Shown here: positions 1-12,872 of the stretch, piece by piece
Numbering within the stretch: position 1 is the stretch's first letter
Layout of the letters: every line of letters begins with the position of its first letter
NCBI GenBank assembly: GCA_022316685.1
Contig: JAKJHU010000083.1
Location: 2,046,001-2,110,000 of the forward strand
DNA length: 64,000 nucleotides
Source of the DNA: Progne subis subis
Lineage: Eukaryota; Chordata; Aves; Passeriformes; Hirundinidae
Reading direction: 5' to 3'
The notes under the pieces: generated by a model
The model's input: only the letters and a program-made list of their open reading frames with translations
Told to the model about the DNA's origin: nothing
Databases searched by the model: none
Translations under genes and position numbers: made by a program

Positions 1-52
1 GATGGGATGGGATGGGATGGGATGGGATGGGATGGGATGGGATGGGATGGGA
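1..52. repeat. (GATGG)n microsatellite
   Basis: Perfect GATGG pentamers run from the window edge, so the full length is unknown. Confidence 0.97.
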
Positions 53-208
53 GGGGTGTCCACAACACACCAATACAGTGCCCCCACCAAGAGGACATTT
101 CTCAGCTTACCCCTCTCTGACCACAGCAAAATTCTAAAACTGGTTTAAAAAAAAAGAAAAATCAACCCCCAAAAAAGAATCAACCCCCAAAAAAGGCTTC
201 CCCCTGGC

Positions 209-210
209 AA

Positions 211-241
<31 letters not shown>

Positions 242-313
242 GAAAAAAAAAAAAAAGCCTTAACACAGACAGACAGACAAACAAACAAACAAACAAACAA
301 ACAAACAAACAAA
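209..313. repeat. A-rich tract and (CAGA)/(CAAA)n
   Basis: Poly(A) broken by single G residues is followed by three CAGA units and about ten CAAA units. Confidence 0.95.
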
Positions 314-1690
314 CCTCCCTAAAATTAAAAGAAAACCCAACAAACTGCAGGCTTAATTGGCCCCAGTTCTCTTTACAAATAGCAGATAATAAAGGCTGGC
401 TGAATAAATGCTGACTTCAATTTGAATTCAGTTCTGACAGACAGGGACTAAAATCTAATTATGTGCACGGACACAGAGCGGGTCAGTTTTTAGACTGAAG
501 ACACAGAAATGAGTGTTGGTAGAGCCAGCAGCAGCACCCTGGGGAATGCTTAAAGCCACTGGTTCCTCAGGCCAAAGCCAGAAGAGGATTTTTGCTCTTC
601 TCTTTCAGAGGTGTTTTCCTGCATCCTCTTGAGGTGGAGATATTTCAAATAATTTTTTTTCCACACCTTCAGCACATCATGCAAAAATCTCAGCACTCAA
701 CTCAACCTAGTGGCACATAAAGGACTTAAATGTTTAATATTTAATTCTGCTGGAACATTAATTCCACTATTAAAAAGTTCTACCTTGTTCTACAAAACAC
801 AAAGCTTGGGGTTTTGTTTTTTTTTTTTTTCCCCAAAAACTTTCCTATGGACTGGTCAGTGATGCTGAGGTGCAAAGTCCCTGTGTGTTCCTGTGGGATG
901 AGGGTGATGTGCATAGAAAATCTGTGCCTCAAAACATTACAAAAAGGCACACAAATGTGTTAAATTCTCATCTCATTCTGAGGTTCAGATAAACCACCAA
1001 GTCCACAGTAGGAGAGGGGGTAACTGGGGCTCCTGGACATGTGTTTGTATCTGAATTTCCCGGTTTAAAACTTACGGATCAACCCAAGAGTCAGATTTTC
1101 TATGACTTGCTCAAATTTATGATAGGGGCAGCACACAATTTATATTCACAAAACACAGCTCTCCCTTATTTTTAAGCTTATTCCCTCAATTAACACACTA
1201 AAGGCCTCAAGAATGAACATTTTTAAAAGGCCAACATTTCCACTAAGCTGAGAAACAGAGTGTTGAGCTGCTAGAAGTGATGGGGTTTGTGCTCCCTCAC
1301 ACAAATGGCTAACTGAGAATGTGTGGCAAGTTCAAGCTTGAAATTATTTTTTTTTTTTAAGCCACCAGTACATAACACTAAACATGATTTAATAATGGAA
1401 AGACTGGCACAGCCTTAAAGGAATATCATCAAGTAGGCAAGGTATGCTTGTGACTTATTATAAAACAGCTAAATCGAGTCGGAACCATAATCCAGATTCT
1501 TTACATAATTATGGCAGGAGGGTGTGGAGCAAGGAATATAAATTATTTTCTAAACTGGAGAACTTCTGAAGCAAAACAAGCAATACATTGATCTCCCATT
1601 TCCCTCAGCTCTCTTGCAAATGTAATTTTTCCTTTATATTAATGATATAGCCAATTTAAAATCCAGCTTAACGTTTTGCTACACTAATTT

Positions 1691-1691
<1 letters not shown>
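314..1691. other. Intergenic, nothing recognised
   Basis: AT-rich sequence. I see no coding exon, repeat family or RNA gene. Confidence 0.6.
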
Positions 1692-1749
<58 letters not shown>

Positions 1750-1806
1750 TTAAAATGCAGAAATTATAACTTTCTTTTTTTTTTTTTTCTTTTTTTTTTT
1801 TTTTTA
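1692..1806. repeat. (ATT)n microsatellite and T-rich tract
   Basis: About twenty ATT units (1692-1750) are followed after a short gap by T runs broken by C (1771-1806). Confidence 0.95.
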
Positions 1807-2394
1807 AATCACAATTCTCTCCAAGCCAAGCTTAACATTCTCAAGAGAGTTTCTTCTCTTACAAAGTAAATGAAGCAGCATTGCTGGTCCTCGTTCCACT
1901 GGTAACAAAACATTATTAAATTAGTCATGCATAGAAATGACTTAATTAAAATTATATGATCCGATGCGGCGGGCAAAATTAGAGAAGTGACTGAAAATGG
2001 TGAACTTGTTGCTTTACACCCAGGTAAATAATTTCTGCTACAATGAAAAACCAGATCATTCTGTGCTGTTTGTCAAGAATCACACACCCAACTCTCAGAA
2101 CAGCTTTCCCTGCTCGGAGGTGCTTTTGCTGTGGATTTCTGTGCATAGATCCGTGGCAAAACTCTGACATTTCCTGCAGCCTTTCAAGCTTTTCCACCTT
2201 TTATTCCTGGCGAGGGGGATTAGGGAATCCAAAATGCGTTGGTCCAGTACGGATGCTAAAAGTCTAATCAGTGACTAGTTTTGAGACGGACGGCTAGATC
2301 GGCTAATCAAATACAGGAACACACTTCGGGTCGAACGAGCTTAAAAACCCCTAAATGTGCACGAAATCCAGCCCAGGAAATCCAGCAGACGCGG

Positions 2395-2810
2395 GGCCAT
2401 TGCAGCAGGGCGCGGTGCGGGGAGCGGGGAGCGCTCCTGGGAGCGCTCGGAACCAGAGGCGTGCCGCGATTGCCCGCAGATCCCCCGCTGATAGAGGCAG
2501 CCTTGCATCAGCTCCTGGCTGCGCTGCGGCCGTGACTCAGCAATCCCCAGGAATTTATTTCCATCCTCTTTCCGCTCGGGAGATGCAAAACCATGGCTGA
2601 TGCTTTCTCCTGAAATTCCCCAAAGCAGGGAAGGCGGGGGTGGCTCGGGAGCGGCTCCCCAAGCCTGGGTTTCTCCGAGTCGCTGGTGCCACGCCAGGGC
2701 AGGTGTGGCTGCAGCAGCTGCAGCGGCAGCAGCAGGAATGCGAGTGCAGGGCTCAGCAGCTGCTCTGCTGAGGTGCGGGCTCAACTCTGAGAGTCGGCGC
2801 AGCACAGCAA
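2395..2810. promoter_or_regulatory. Upstream CpG-rich block with NF-E2/MARE-type site
   Basis: This is a G+C-rich island of roughly 400 bases in AT-rich surroundings, with a GCAGCAGCTGCAGCGGCAGC stretch near 2710-2730. A GTGACTCAGCA motif at 2532-2542 is the reverse complement of TGCTGAGTCAC, the consensus for NF-E2, NRF2 and BACH with small MAF proteins; it also contains an AP-1 core. It may be an enhancer or a minor promoter. The open frames here are not recognisable proteins. Confidence 0.4.
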
Positions 2811-5800
2811 GGAAACCCGAATTTGGAACCAAAATGGGAGAGCAAACATCCCGGGTAATTCTGGTGATTCATTTGTCCGTTTATTTATTTGTTTGTTTAT
2901 TTTCCCCATGACTTTGGCATTCTCAAAAAAACCCCAGAATCTTGCCCATTCTGTGGAAGCCTGAAGAGTAGAACACCTCATAAAATTCTCATCCCTCAGG
3001 AGTCTGTGTTTTGGGTACCACACCAAAGCACCATCATTAACAAAAGTAACTATGTCAAACATTGCATTAAAATAGTAAAATACCCTTATTTTGTAACCCT
3101 CTCCTAGTGCCATTAGAGATGGAATATTGAATTATATTGGCCATTGGGTGGATCCAGCAGGAGAATTCTGGAGGGTTTTTCTCTTCTTCTCTCTAAGAAT
3201 GAGTTTGCATCTATCACTTCAAGCCAGCCCAAGTTAAAGTTACTGTGGCTGAGTTGCCATAATTTCTTCTGAAACAGGATTGTAGTTGTGCCAGTATTGG
3301 AAAATGAAGTCTTCTGTTCCTTTCCTCACAGGAAAGACCTGTGAAAAGGGAGCATTTGTGGGTATTGGAGTTTGGTCTTCACAGATTTGGTCAGTTTGTG
3401 TTAGCAATTATAGATGCAGGAACGTTTGTGCCTGTTCCTGGCCTGCCAATGAGCACAGGTGTTGAGACCAAACTTCAGGCACTCCGTACCTGAACCTGGA
3501 TTTTGCCCACTTTTCTGCCTCACCTCTGAGTGCACCTCTGCTCTAAAATCCACAGCCCCCTCTGATTAAAACTGAGACTCCCTTCCCACTCCGTGCCTGC
3601 TTTCTAATATTTCAGTCAGAAACTTCCTTGAGCACTGACAGGAAGCAGTAACAGTCTGTGCATGCTCCAGCAAGATGTCACAAGACTTGGAGTTCGTCAT
3701 CACAATGTGACACAGCAGACATTTCCTTGGGCTGGGGGATGTTTAAACAGTGGCCTGCAAGAAGTGAAAAAATCTCAAAGTTACATTTCCAGTTAGCCTC
3801 ATCCTTAGAGCAGGACTCTGAAAAATCCTGTGTGATTACAAACATATGGGAATAAAACTGACAAGGACAAGAAAAAAAAATATTCATTTAAACCAATCAA
3901 TCTTTGTCACTTATTATGCAGTGTTCCAGCAAGTCTGCTCCTTCTCCTGAAACAGGAATTGGATTTTTTAGGTTCTATCTGTGAGGCTTAGGAGGGACTT
4001 TCAAATGAGTTTTGGAATCTGCCTGTTTCCTTTGCATTGAAATCAGCAAGCCTGGAAAAGGCATTAAAACGATGATGAAGTCAAGAGCAACTTCTGTGCC
4101 CAGTTTGCACAATGCAGCTCCAAAATACAATCCATCACCTACTCCAGAAAATATATTCGTGCCAACTGTGGTTTTCAGCACTATGCTCTTTTGAATCAGC
4201 ATCCAAAGTGATTTAACAGCACAACTGATCAGAACCTCAGTCTTCACTGAGCTTCTGATGCGCTTAATAAAAAAGGCCAAGTGATTTTCTGCTTATTTAG
4301 CTGATCTCACTGCAACGGCGTTGAAAGTGGGTTTGCAACAATTAAACTAATTTATGTCACTTTTGGAGGAGTTGGTCACTTTTTGGAGCAGAGTAGGCTT
4401 TGAGGGGAGTGGTTTACTCTGTGAAATATTGGCACCCAGTCTACTGCTGAGACAAGCATTTTCTATTCATAAAACCCAAACCAAAAGGAGTCCATCACAT
4501 TCACGAGCCAATTGCACTTTCATATCAATGAAAGCTAAAAATCCAGTGTGTGCTATAAGGAGGGTTTGAGCCAGGAAAGGCCCTAATGCTGCTGAATGGA
4601 TTGCTGTCCAGCACAGGGATAATTGACATTTTAAACAAGCAGGAGTGTGGGTTGCTCTGTACATTAACACTTCACAAGGTGCACTCATAATGCACGGAAT
4701 GCCCATTTCCTAAATGCAAATACCGTGATTTTCAAGATCCGGTGAGAACTTCCTTTCTAAAGAGGACCCAAAAGACAGGAATCCAGCTTTGTGCCCAGCT
4801 CTCCTCTCTGTTTTGCCAGAAACTCCCAAAAAGCAGGTGACCCTGAGCAGTTCTGCTGTACAAGAAAAGCAACACAAGCAACACTCCAGGACCCTCATGG
4901 ATTTGTCCTGTTGTGAAGGACACAAACCAAATGTTGGTTGGCAGAGATCAAGGTGCTCTGGGACCCTCCCAACACAAGCCCTGGAGGGCAGCGGGTGAGC
5001 CCTGAGGGGAGATGGGGACACCCAAACCCTTTGTGGCATCCTCATCCAGGAGAACAGCACAGGGCTCCAGCTCTAAGCAAGCCTCTCCTACTCCTGGAGA
5101 GGATTTTCCTAAAATAGATTCAAAAAGAAACAAAACTCAGGATTAGGCGCTGCCTGAGAAATGAGATATTTTCCAGCCTTATCCACTTATATTTACCAGT
5201 TCTGTGTATCGTAGTCCAAAACTGCTTTTTGATCACCACCAGAGTGGGCAGCTCACATCACCTCCCCATGCACACAGTATTTGTAACCCATCTGCCACTG
5301 CACTCCATGGTTATTTCTCACCCCAGCACATCCACTTTTGCAACAGTGTGCACAGAAAATATGTGCCAAAATCTCTCTGCAGCAGAAAAGGCCCACCCTG
5401 CCCCTTCCCCAAAGCAGATTTGGTCAGGATGGATTTGCAAGCCTATCGCCATTCCTCACTGGAGATGCTCTGTAATTCTCCTTCGGCTGCTGACTTCCTG
5501 ATATTCATATAATCACCATGGATTTGGAAAAGAAAACTCGCAGTGAAAACTTCTGTAAAAACTCTGGATCACAATATTATTAAAAAAAAAAAAAAAAAAT
5601 CAAAGCAAAGAGAAGGGAAATTAGTAGGTTATATAAATTAACTTGTCTGCTGCCTTATCCCTGCTGCAATGCACAGAGCTCCTGGAAGTGGTGCTGCTTG
5701 TGTAGAATTCATGATTTGTCACTCCCCAGCTGTTACAGCCGTCCCGCTGCTGGCTGGGCTGTGGGAATGCATCCCTCACGTGTTCCGAGTTCCGGGCACT

Positions 5801-6164
5801 TCCATTAATCACCAAACTCCCAGGCAGCACACTAGTCCAACAACTGCAACCACACCCAGCCCCACCAGCGTCAGGCAAACATCTCCTGCAATTCGTGTGA
5901 TGCAAGCGGCAGGGAGGTCGATTTTATTGATTTTGAGATGGCTGCTCACTAATTCATTTGTATTTACCTGTAAGAGTTTTCCACACAGGGTTTGGATTTG
6001 AACTTGTGTTATCTGTTAGACCGACTGCTTATTATGATGCCAAAGCATAAAATATCGCAGAAAAAGTGAAACAGATGCTTTTAGAAGATCAAAACTGTGG
6101 ATACATGGAAAAATCTCGACAAGGCAGCTTTCAGTTCTCCTCTAGCTTTAAAACAAAGCTTCCT
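2811..6164. other. Intergenic, nothing recognised
   Basis: There is no supported gene. A poly(A) run lies near 5581-5599. Short open frames are scattered on both strands without recognisable domains. Confidence 0.6.
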
Positions 6165-6336
6165 CTGAATCGATACCGCGGCAGTCGCTGCTGTTAAATC
6201 TATTTCCTAAGCTTGGCTTCAGTGCAGAGAGGCGAGGCGGCTCCTCGGTTTGGGGGATTTGTCCCCAGCTCCCGACGGCTGCGAGGACGCGCGCGGCTCG
6301 GGAGCGCTCCCGACCGTGCCCAGCAGGCGGCGCTGG
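6165..6336. promoter_or_regulatory. CpG-rich block abutting the minisatellite
   Basis: This short G+C- and CpG-rich segment (for example GCGAGGACGCGCGCGGCTCG) rises abruptly from AT-rich DNA and passes straight into the tandem array. It could be an upstream CpG island or a once-unmethylated regulatory element. There is no direct sign of transcription and the function is unknown. Confidence 0.4.
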
Positions 6337-7139
6337 CGCCCGAACCGCGTCCCGAACGGCTTCATCCCGAACTTCATCCCGAACCGTGTCCCGAACGGCT
6401 TCATCCCGAACAGCTTCATCCCGAACCGCGTCCCGAACAGCTTCATCCCGAACTTCATCCCGAACCGCGTCCCAAACAGCTTCATCCCGAACTTCATCCC
6501 GAACCGTGTCCCGAACGGCTTCATCCCGAACTTCATCCCGAACCGTGTCCCGAACGGCTTCATCCCGAACAGCTTCATCCCAAACCGCGTCCCGAACAGC
6601 TTCATCCCGAACTTCATCCCGAACCGCGTCCCGAACAGCTTCATCCCGAACAGCTTCATCCCGAACCGTGTCCCGAACGGCTTCATCCCGAACAACTTCA
6701 TCCCGAACAACTTCATCCCGAACGACTTCATCCCGAACCGCATCCCAAACAGCTTCATCCCGAACTTCATCCCGAACCGTGTCCCGAACAGCTTCATCCC
6801 AAACAACTTCATCCCGAACAACTTCATCCCGAACGACTTCATCCCGAACCGCGTCCCGAACAGCTTCATCCCGAACAACTTCATCCCGAACCGCGTCCCG
6901 AACAGCTTCATCCTGAACAACTTCATCCTGAACCGTGTCCCGAACTTCACCCTGAGCCGTGTCCCAAACAGCTTCATCCCGAACTTCATCCCGAACCGCG
7001 TCCCGAACAGCTTCATCCCGAACCGCGTCCCGAACAGCTTCATCCCGAACAACTTCATCCCGAACCGTGTCCCGAACAACTTCAGCTTCATCCCGAACAA
7101 CTTCATCTCGAACCGTGTCCCAAACTTCATCCCGAACCG
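6337..7139. repeat. CpG-rich minisatellite of 12- and 15-base units
   Basis: This is a dense tandem array of two related 12-base units, CGCGTCCCGAAC and TTCATCCCGAAC, the second often preceded by AGC, GGC, AAC or GAC to make 15. They combine into higher-order units of about 39 bases. By length there are about sixty units. Every unit holds at least one CpG, and many CG/TG variants (CGCG versus CGTG) look like methyl-CpG decay. All unit lengths are multiples of three, so long frames stay open on both strands: repeated HPEP, IPN, SSRT on +, VRDEA, LFGM on -. I treat these as a by-product of the repeat and not as a gene. Confidence 0.92.
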
Positions 7140-7660
7140 CAGCCCGAACTGCAGCCCGCAGCCCGAACTGCATCCATAAATACATCCAGAACGACATCCC
7201 GAGCTTCAACCCGAACCACATCTATGACCACATTCCGAACCACATCCCGCATCCCGAACCGCAGTCCAAACCGCATCCTGAACCGCAGCCTGAACTTCAT
7301 CCCAGACTTCATCCTGAACCGCATTCTGAACTGAATCTTGCATCCCATCCCTCATCCCATCCCGCATCCCATCCCATATACCGTCCTTCATCCCGATCCT
7401 CATCCAGCCCGCAGAACCGCTGCTAGGGCCGGTCCTGGCAGCCACCAGGGAGTGACCGCATCCCGCACCTCCCTTGCCCCGCACCTTCCCGCATCCCGCT
7501 CCGGATCCTGCCCACAGCCAGCCTCATGTGCCACCCCCTCTCCAGCCCTGCATCCCGCACCTGCATCCAGCTCCACATCCCACCCCGATCCCACCCCACA
7601 TCCACTCCATCCCACCCCGATCCCACCCCACATCCCTCCAACTTCACTGCCCAGACCCAC
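7140..7660. repeat. Degenerate flank of the minisatellite and C-rich CATCC repeat
   Basis: The array decays into imperfect CCCGAAC/CATCC units (to about 7425) and then a C-rich zone. Within it a unit of about 31 bases containing CATCCCACCCCGATCCCACC occurs twice in tandem (about 7574-7604 and 7605-7635). Strand asymmetry is strong, with C on the + strand. Confidence 0.75.
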
Positions 7661-10522
7661 GGGGACACCCCAGGTTATCCCGGTGTCACAAAGCAACAAA
7701 CTCATGTTAGTGCTTGTTCCAAACTCACTCAATGCTAAGAGCCCCAGAGCTGTTAAAACTCAAATCAAATTCAAACACAATTAATAATTTCTTCATTTTT
7801 CCTCTTTTGCCGGGCTCAGATTGGGCGGCCTTAGCTTGGAAACTTCCATGTGCACACAATAAGGAATCATATGAAAAGGGTTTGCAAGAAGAGGAAATAA
7901 TAAGTAACAGAGAGAGAGAAGGCTACAAATAACTGAGTGATCTACAAAAATATTGCCAAATCATGCACCGTGTCTTACCTTTGATAACAAATTCCTTTTG
8001 AAAATGATTGCATTATTTTAAAAGCCTTCTGTAAAGGGAAAAACCTTAGGTAGAACTCTAAATTAAAAAAGAAATCCACCCACCCAATTAAAAATTCCAT
8101 GTTCGGTTCCTTGGCTGAATACAGGCACATGCCACATTCCACTTTCTTTATTGCAGCTGCAGGAAGGAGATTTCTGGGGCTGTTCCTCCGGCCCTGACCC
8201 AAGTGTACCTCAGTGCCAATTCCCCGGTTCACAACAGGGAGATGGAAGAGAAATGAGGGAACAGAAAAAGAGAAACGGGGATTGGGGTTTTTTTCCTCCC
8301 ATGGGCTCTGAAACAGATCTTGGCCACGCTACCTGTAGGAAAGTCACAGCTGCAGTTGAACTCAGAACTCTAGAGCACCCCAGCTAAGAGAAACAAACCC
8401 CATTTTTATATCTTCTCCCCCTGCAGTTTTGTCCATAGATTCTGTAATCCCTGCTTTAGGAGGATAAACACCTTCAGCACCTAGCCTTGTGTTAAGGGAA
8501 TAACTCACCCTTGGGATGGGGGACAGCTCAGAGCACAGGTGGCAGAGCAGGCCTGGGGTTATCCTAAACACACAGAAATATTCCTGCCAGCAGTGACAAG
8601 CTGGGCTGATTTATTCCCTGGTGGTTTTCCAGTGCCATTGCAGCACTGCTCATCAGGGACTGCTGGGCTTAAACTGGGCAGCAATGCACATTTTGTGTTT
8701 TAACTGAAGATCCACACTGGGTTCTTTTGGGCATGTAGAGCTCAGACCTCATCCTGCATTTTCCTTTCCTTTCTAAAACTAAGCCACAGCTGCATACATA
8801 TCACAATAAAACATTTTTGTCTGCCATGTGTTTTACAAGGGGCATAATCCAGTCAGTCCTATCGGTAATGTAGGAAGTGTTAGGGAAAATTGGTTTGCTC
8901 TGTCCTGAAGGGCTCAAAAGCCTGCCTTTTGTGCTTCAGTACACACTGGAGCATCACAAAACTCACATGGAATTTGCAGCACAAACCAGCAGCCACATTT
9001 AAAGCCACCAGTGCTTGAAAGAATAAAAAAGTAGGATCCATTTCAAGCATTTTCCCCCCCAAAAAATCATATAAAAAAATTAAGATACAAATATTTGATT
9101 TTGAGCTCTGGCACTCCTCGCCCTCCTCCCTCCAACAGGAGCGCAAGCAACCAGCAGGAGCTGAAAGTTTGATCTTTGTTACATTGGGACTAGGGAATCC
9201 AAGCAGCCCTTTTACAAGGCATCGTGATTGTTTGTACTTGCAAAACTGGATGAAGAAATCCCTGCTATTCTTAAAACACATTTATCACATACATACAAAA
9301 GTCAGCACATTTCCACTCGGAGCGCGGCCCCAGCCAACCAGAGAGAGTTCCCGCGTTCCACCCACGCTCGTTCTCTCATCCTCCCCTTCCCCAGAGCAAT
9401 CCTGCTCTTGGCCACTGCAGCTTGGAAAAGTCCCCCCGAGCCCCAGCAGGGCACACCTGGCCCTGTGCCCCTCACCTGGGCTCAGCTGGTGCTCCCCCGG
9501 GGTGGGGGCAGGAACACCGAAATGGGGAGCTCTCAACCAAAAGGTGAAGTTAGGGAGGGATCCCACGGTGTGGAAGGCACAAGCTCTCTTCTCTTCCAAA
9601 GGCACTGGGAATTTCAAGCAGTCCTGCACAGGGCAACTGAGATGCGGAAAAAAATTAGGTTGCATAGGGGGTGTCACTGCGCCTCTAGGATTTTTAAGTT
9701 TGGGGCTTTACGGAACTTTTCAAAGTTTCACGAAACACATTTGCCTGTTATTTAAATCCATTTGTTCTTTGACTGAAGCTTAATTTAAAAAACATGTATT
9801 TTGAGCTGCGTGCAAGTCTGACTAATTCTGTTGTAAATGCTGCTGAAGATGAACAAAACTAACACTATAATTGAAAAAAAAAAACCCAAAAAACAGAAAA
9901 GGCCTCATGCCTGCAGAGCAGCCTCACTCAGCGTTCTGCCTGAGCTGCGAGAGCACAGCTCTGGTTTTGTTAACTGACTCAAAATCAGCTCCCATCCTCC
10001 TAAAATCTGCGCCAGGTATAGGGAAACCATCATGACAGGATCCCGAAGATGGAGTTCCTCTGCTCATCTGTTTCTTGTACGTTTGGCTCCTCTCTTTCCC
10101 TTTCCCAATGAAGCGCTCTTGTTTCCATTTTATCCTTTCCTGATTCACTCTCCCTTACAGCCCAAACCACGTCCTTCAGCACTCCTATCTCTGTCGTGTT
10201 ATTTCTCAAAGGAGTTGTTGGTCTCCAGGCCCAGTCCCAGTGGGAGCTGTGCCATTCTTTCCCCGCTCTTTCTCTCAGGGAAAAGGAGGAGCAAACACCA
10301 TGGATATCATCCTTGCTTCTCACCTCGACAGCTGTGTCCTTCTCCCATGCAAGAAAAGGACTTTTGGGAAACAGAAGAACCAGCTGAAGCCTGGAGCAGC
10401 AGTCCTGTACATTCTGCTTAATTCTCTTGACTGTTTCACACTTCCAGAAACTTCTCACAGGCATTCCCAGTCCATTCCTCACGTTAGAATTTCTGTTACT
10501 GATATTTAATAAACAGTGTTAT
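7661..10522. other. Intergenic, nothing recognised
   Basis: No coding exon or known repeat family was identified. The longest frame (9169-9783, +) is 204 codons and has no domain I recognise. Confidence 0.55.
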
Positions 10523-10593
10523 AACCTGGGAACCAAAGTTGCAGAAAACTACATTTTTATTTGTAATTTTCAGTTCAGGAATGTCTGTTTTCC
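10523..10593. repeat. Dispersed duplication A, copy 1
   Basis: About 70 bases containing AACCAAAGTTGCAGAAAA and TCAGGAATGTC match 12801-12872 in the same orientation with few differences. Confidence 0.8.
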
Positions 10594-12800
10594 AGACATC
10601 CTCTGCCTAATAAGCAAGATGCCTTCGTGTTTCCCATAGGCACTCAGGGCACCCTCTGTTTTAAACGGCATCTCTTGCTACCTGCAGGGGAGGTTGAGAG
10701 TTGAGATGTCCACAGCTTCCTTTCTCCTTAAGTGTTTGCATTCCATCCTTCCTTCTTCCCTTTGCATGATCTCCTTGAACAAGAAAAGTCATTCTAGTCA
10801 TTGTCCAAGGAGAAAAGACATTTTCTCAAGTGAAACTTAATGGCACCCCAAAGTGTTGTTCTGCCCCTCCTGCTGGCTGGGGCTGCTGTGCAGCCTTACC
10901 TACATCCCACCACTGCCAGAGAAGGAAATGGATTTTTTTTCCCCTCTTGGCAACTCCTGGGGAGGTTCACTATTGTGTTCTGGGAGTCCTCGTTCTCAAA
11001 GGCTATTGTGAAAACTGTAGTAAACAGAACTTTCAGCATCAGGATGCAAGGAACGGGATCCAAGGCCGGAGGCATTTGCCAAGAGTGGATGTGACCGCTG
11101 CCCCATTCAACGGGGATGGTACAACAGTTCATCCCAGCTGCTGCATTTAGCACACTCCCGAACCAGGGGGACAAAGGTGGCCATCACTGACGAGCCAGGC
11201 TGCACAAAACAGCACCAGGATGTACAAAAAAATTTCCTTCCCATCAGGCAAGGGAAGGGAAGGATGGACCCCAGCCCCGGAGGCGGCTGCAGGCTGCGCT
11301 CGTGTCAGCAGATTTCCATGAGCTGTTGTGGAGCCCCGCGATTACGGCAATGGAGCTGATGACAACTTGAGAACTTGGCCCGGGGCTTGAAGCTGAAGTG
11401 CTCCCAGAATTCCAATTAGTTTCTCTGCTGTTTGGCAGAGCATGTGATGTCAGACGGGCCAAGCAGTTCACATTTGGAGAAAACCAGATAAGGGGCAGAA
11501 CGTGGTGGACCTGAATCTCGGGGAGCAGAGATTAAGGACAGAGTTTCAGGGAGTTAAGCTGGAATGCATAAGTTGTGTTGCCTACTGAATAAAATAGAAT
11601 ATTTTATAATAAATAAATTTAAAATAATAAATATTATAAAGCAACATAAATAAAACACTGTGACCAGCTGCAGAGTGAAGTGTTCTGTGTTAAGTTTCCT
11701 CTGGAGATAGTGATGTTCCTGTAGATTCGGGAAGGAATGAAGGAAACGTGATGATAAATCTCATGTTTAGGAAAAGATTACATGGATTTTACTAATCATG
11801 AAATTATTCAGCACAGAGGAAAGAATGGATGAAAGCAACTCCAGATGAAAGCTTGGTACTACCGATCTTCAACAATCAGAAAAGAAATTCACATTAAAAA
11901 AACATTCACATAAAGAAAGATATTGGTGGTGTTAAAGACGGAGAAGTTTTGGTCCGATCTGATCCCAATCAATTGACCTTCACCTTCTGGGGTTCAGTCC
12001 GAGTCCCCGGTGCCTACAGGTCATAACAGAGCTGTAAATTGCTTTTTCTTTCTTCCAGCCCAGCTTCCCACACACTGCAGATCACCCTTAGGTTGTACCA
12101 ACAGTCCTCCGGTGGCCTTTGCATGGGAAAAGCCCATTTAAATTGCTAATTAATTCAGAAAACATCACCTGTTTTTATCAACACTTCGTCACTTCTCGTA
12201 TCACTGTTAATTGGATTCTTTGGTGGTGTTGAAACCAAACCTAGAGGAGCTGCTTGCCGTGTCTGTAAGGCCATTCTGGCACAAACCAGAACCCTGCATC
12301 AATCAAAATCTTTCTCATCATGCAAAGGATCTGTGCAGAAAGGTGCCAGGGCCTTTTCTCAGTTTCAACACTCCATCAGGAGCCACCAGCAAAGGGGCTA
12401 AGCAGGAATATTTGGCACAGTTATCAGGGAAAGCAGATAAAAGAAGAATCAGGGAGAAGATGACAATAAGGAAGACAAGCTGAGGGTCATTTTCAGACAT
12501 AAATACACCCCCGAGCCGAACAAGTGTGTACAGAGCATCTTTTAGAACGCCATACCTTTATGGAAGCTGTTTCTCCCACCTCACGAGTTCGTCACCTTCC
12601 AGCACCTTCCTCACCCTCAGGAAGGAATCCTGTGCTTGGAGGCCCAAGAAAAAGCTTTCACAGTTCCCATTCTTGAGGACATTTCTTTTCTGTACAGAAG
12701 GAAGGGTTTGGGGTTTTAGCAGGAGTGGATATTTCTGTCCACATCCCAGATTTCATCCAGGCAACTTTAGTTCGCACAGGAGCCTGAAAAGACATTTCAG

Positions 12801-12872
12801 ACCTGGGAAACCAAAGTTGCAGAAAATGACGTTTTTATTTGTTATTTTCATTTCAGGAATGTCCGTTTTCTG
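12801..12872. repeat. Dispersed duplication A, copy 2
   Basis: This is the partner of 10523-10593 about 2.3 kb away. The flanks do not match. Confidence 0.8.

Noticed and set aside
6148..7426. Long open frames of 150-373 codons on both strands across the minisatellite
   Set aside because: They appear in several frames at once because the units are 12 or 15 bases and lack stops. There is no recognisable domain or splice context.
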